A DNA stretch of 9,174 nucleotides. It comes from CAZLYK01 sp964563495 (lineage in GTDB: Bacteria; Acidobacteriota; Blastocatellia; RBC074). The notes below the pieces were generated by a model. That model did not search any database. It saw only the letters and a list, made by a program, of their open reading frames with translations, and was not told the DNA's origin. Positions 7,614 through 9,174 of the stretch are shown here, in pieces; the first letter of the stretch is position 1, and the number at the start of each line of letters is the position of its first letter. The DNA lies in the NCBI GenBank assembly GCA_964563495.1, contig CAZLYK010000185.1:1-9174 (forward strand), given 5' to 3'. A program made the translations under genes and the position numbers.

Positions 7614-9074
7614 TCAATCCGTCTTCTTCTTCCCTTTCCCCTCTTTAATCTGCCTCTGAAGCGAGGGCATTCTCAATTTGACCTTATCGATCTCCAACTG
7701 GTTCTCCGCCGAAGCCAGTGATAGAAACTGCTGATAGGCCTTCAACGCCTGCTCGTAATCACCGAGCTTGTCGAAGCAGATGCCCAGAAAAAAGAGCGTC
7801 ACGGCGGCGCGTCTCTGATCGCGCTGGTGATTGAGCACCCAGATGAATTCGCGCGCGGCGTTGGCGAAATCATCGATCTCGAAGAGCGCCGTCCCCAGAT
7901 TGGTATGGGCGAAATAGGCGACATCGTCATTCGGATTCATCGACAGGGCCTGACGGACAACGGCAACCGCTTCCGGAAAGCGCCGCAGTTTGACCAGCGC
8001 CGCTCCAACGCCGATTCGATGTCCCGGTTGATTCGGCTCCAGCCTGGCCGCCGCCGTATACTCTTCGAGCGCCTTTTGCGGCTGCTGCGGCAGATATAAC
8101 TCCGCCAGCTGAGCCCGCAAATCCGCGCGATCGGGCTCAACCTTGATCATGGATTCCAGATGCGCAATCGCCTCGCCGCTCTTACCCGAATCGATCATCA
8201 AAGCGGCCAAAGCCGTCCGGGCCTCATTGTTTGACGGTTCAGCCTGTAGAACCTGCTGATAGAACGTCATGGCTTCATCATATTGCCCGCCCCGCGCCAG
8301 AACGCCCGCCAGCCTGAGTTTCGTGACAATGGACGGCTCAATCGCCAAGGATGCCCGCAGATCGGCCAGAGCCGACTTCAGATCCTGACGCGCGATCCGG
8401 ACTTCGGCGCGATAGCGCAGCGCAACCGCATTCTTGGGGTCCCGCCTGAGCGCCTCATCCAGGGCGGTAAGCCCCTCGTCAGACTTCCCACTCGAGACCT
8501 CCGCCGCGCCGAGCAGCGTATAGTTGGAGGACCGATCATCCCCGCCCTCGATCGCCGCCCTGGCCTCGGCAATCGCTTCTGTCTTCTTCCCGGCATTGAA
8601 CAATATCTCCGCCAACCCCGCGTGTGCCCTCGCCGCTTGCGGGTTGAGCTCCAATGCCCGCCTGAAACCTTTTTCCGCCTCTCCCTGATTCGATTCCACG
8701 AGGGCCAGTTCACCCAAAAAGAGATATGCCCGCGCCATCATCCGGCGCGTCTCCGGCTCATCCTGAGATCGAGCCAATCGCTCGACCACCCGAATCATCG
8801 AAGCCTTCGCCTCTACGTACCGGGTAAGCGCATAGTAGGCCAGGCTACGCTGGTACTCCGCCTGCCATAAGCCCGGATCCAGCCCGATCGCCTCGCCATA
8901 GAGCTCGATCGCTTTATTCAAATCCCCGGATTGATGGGCATTCTGGCCGGATTCGTAGAGCTCCGCCGCTTTTTTCGACCTCTCACCCTCTCGACCCGGC
9001 TGCTGCGCTTCGACCAATGCCAACCCTCCACACAAGATCAATCCCAGGAGGGCAATTTTTAATCTGTTGGGCAT
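7614..9074 (-). CDS. Exported tetratricopeptide-repeat protein
   Basis: A 486-aa protein with a Sec signal peptide (hydrophobic residues 7-20, cleavage likely after V-E-A at 21-23; the Cys at 15 lacks a lipobox context). The rest is a superhelix of about 11 TPR-like units, starting near 34 (AAELYESGQNAHQSGDLNKA), then 114, 148, 184, 215, 253, 284, 318, 350, 387 and 423. These show the usual pattern of small residues at helix contacts and a closing D/N/E-P (GLDP, ELNP, RRDP, AIEP, QAEP, KVEP, RLEP, SMNP). A lysine-rich tail (KEGKGKKKTD) ends it. TPRs bind other proteins, so a periplasmic scaffold role is likely; the partner is unknown, the small neighbour at 7012-7521 being one candidate. GAGGTGAT lies 6 nt before the ATG. 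Confidence 0.93.
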   Translation of the reverse strand: MPNRLKIALLGLILCGGLALVEAQQPGREGERSKKAAELYESGQNAHQSGDLNKAIELYGEAIGLDPGLWQAEYQRSLAYYALTRYVEAKASMIRVVERLARSQDEPETRRMMARAYLFLGELALVESNQGEAEKGFRRALELNPQAARAHAGLAEILFNAGKKTEAIAEARAAIEGGDDRSSNYTLLGAAEVSSGKSDEGLTALDEALRRDPKNAVALRYRAEVRIARQDLKSALADLRASLAIEPSIVTKLRLAGVLARGGQYDEAMTFYQQVLQAEPSNNEARTALAALMIDSGKSGEAIAHLESMIKVEPDRADLRAQLAELYLPQQPQKALEEYTAAARLEPNQPGHRIGVGAALVKLRRFPEAVAVVRQALSMNPNDDVAYFAHTNLGTALFEIDDFANAAREFIWVLNHQRDQRRAAVTLFFLGICFDKLGDYEQALKAYQQFLSLASAENQLEIDKVKLRMPSLQRQIKEGKGKKKTD

Positions 9075-9148
9075 TTCTATATCACCTCGGCTGGAAAGGA
9101 TGATAACACGAGTCCGGATCTATCGCGGTTTTCACCCGAATGAGAAGA
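9075..9148 (-). promoter_or_regulatory. Upstream region of the TPR gene, possible promoter
   Basis: Reading leftwards, the region contains GAGGTGAT (9081-9088) as ribosome-binding site and TATCAT (9100-9105) as a possible -10 box. No good -35 sequence is seen at the right distance, so the promoter call is weak and rests mainly on this being the 5' end of a leftward gene pair. Confidence 0.25.
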
Positions 9149-9174
9149 AAATAGACAGGATTAACAGGATTTTG
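9149..9174. repeat. CAGGAT-family repeat, cut by the right window edge
   Basis: TAGACAGGATTAACAGGAT (9152-9170) followed by TTTG matches the first half-arm of the element at 6843-6885. By analogy the element should continue past the window with a third CAGGAT unit and an inverted partner. No gene end can be seen next to it within the window. Confidence 0.78.

Noticed and set aside
8283..8870. Plus-strand open frame (195 codons) opposite the TPR gene
   Set aside because: Arg- and Pro-rich antisense translation of the TPR repeats, with no supporting features.

Overview
The window looks like chromosomal DNA from a fairly GC-rich, Gram-negative-type bacterium with a large secretome. Five of the seven genes carry an export signal: one lipoprotein, one Tat signal and three Sec signals. 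Two families of intergenic inverted repeats are present. One contains GGGAACGCGGGCGTCC-type arms; the other is built from CAGGAT units. From memory, repeats of this style and this mix of secreted sugar enzymes suit Acidobacteriota (Blastocatellia-like) or a similar environmental phylum. That placement is an inference; there is no marker gene here to prove it.

Layout. (1) Positions 1-61 hold an inverted repeat cut by the window edge. It abuts the stop codon of a leftward gene for a lipoprotein aldose 1-epimerase (62-1213). (2) A 202-bp divergent intergenic region separates this from a rightward cluster of four genes: a Tat-exported GH127-like (DUF1680) beta-L-arabinofuranosidase-family protein (1416-3311), a secreted SGNH/GDSL esterase (3417-4175), an isocitrate/isopropylmalate-type dehydrogenase (4172-5212, overlapping the esterase stop), and a PfkB sugar kinase fused to a SIS sugar-phosphate isomerase (5227-6843). 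A long GC-rich inverted repeat followed by a T run lies between the first two genes of the cluster. (3) A 43-bp perfect inverted repeat (6843-6977) fills the convergent junction at the end of the cluster. (4) A leftward pair follows: an exported TPR protein of 486 aa (7614-9074) and a small exported helical protein of 169 aa (7012-7521), with a decayed repeat copy between them. A fifth repeat unit begins at the right edge.

How the genes may work together. The outer-layer enzymes (glycosidase, esterase, mutarotase) could trim and deacylate an arabinose-containing or similar glycan outside the cytoplasm. The cytoplasmic fusion could phosphorylate a sugar and isomerise the product. The SIS half keeps, at the same spacing, all four active-site residues I recall for E. 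coli D-arabinose-5-phosphate isomerase KdsD. The dehydrogenase between them is catalytically intact but has Asn where classical isocitrate dehydrogenases have the substrate-binding Ser. It may therefore be either the ordinary TCA enzyme or an enzyme for a related beta-decarboxylation in the same sugar pathway. The kinase-isomerase fusion, coupled to that dehydrogenase, is the best candidate for something undescribed. The CAGGAT repeat family, found at most gene ends, is the second.
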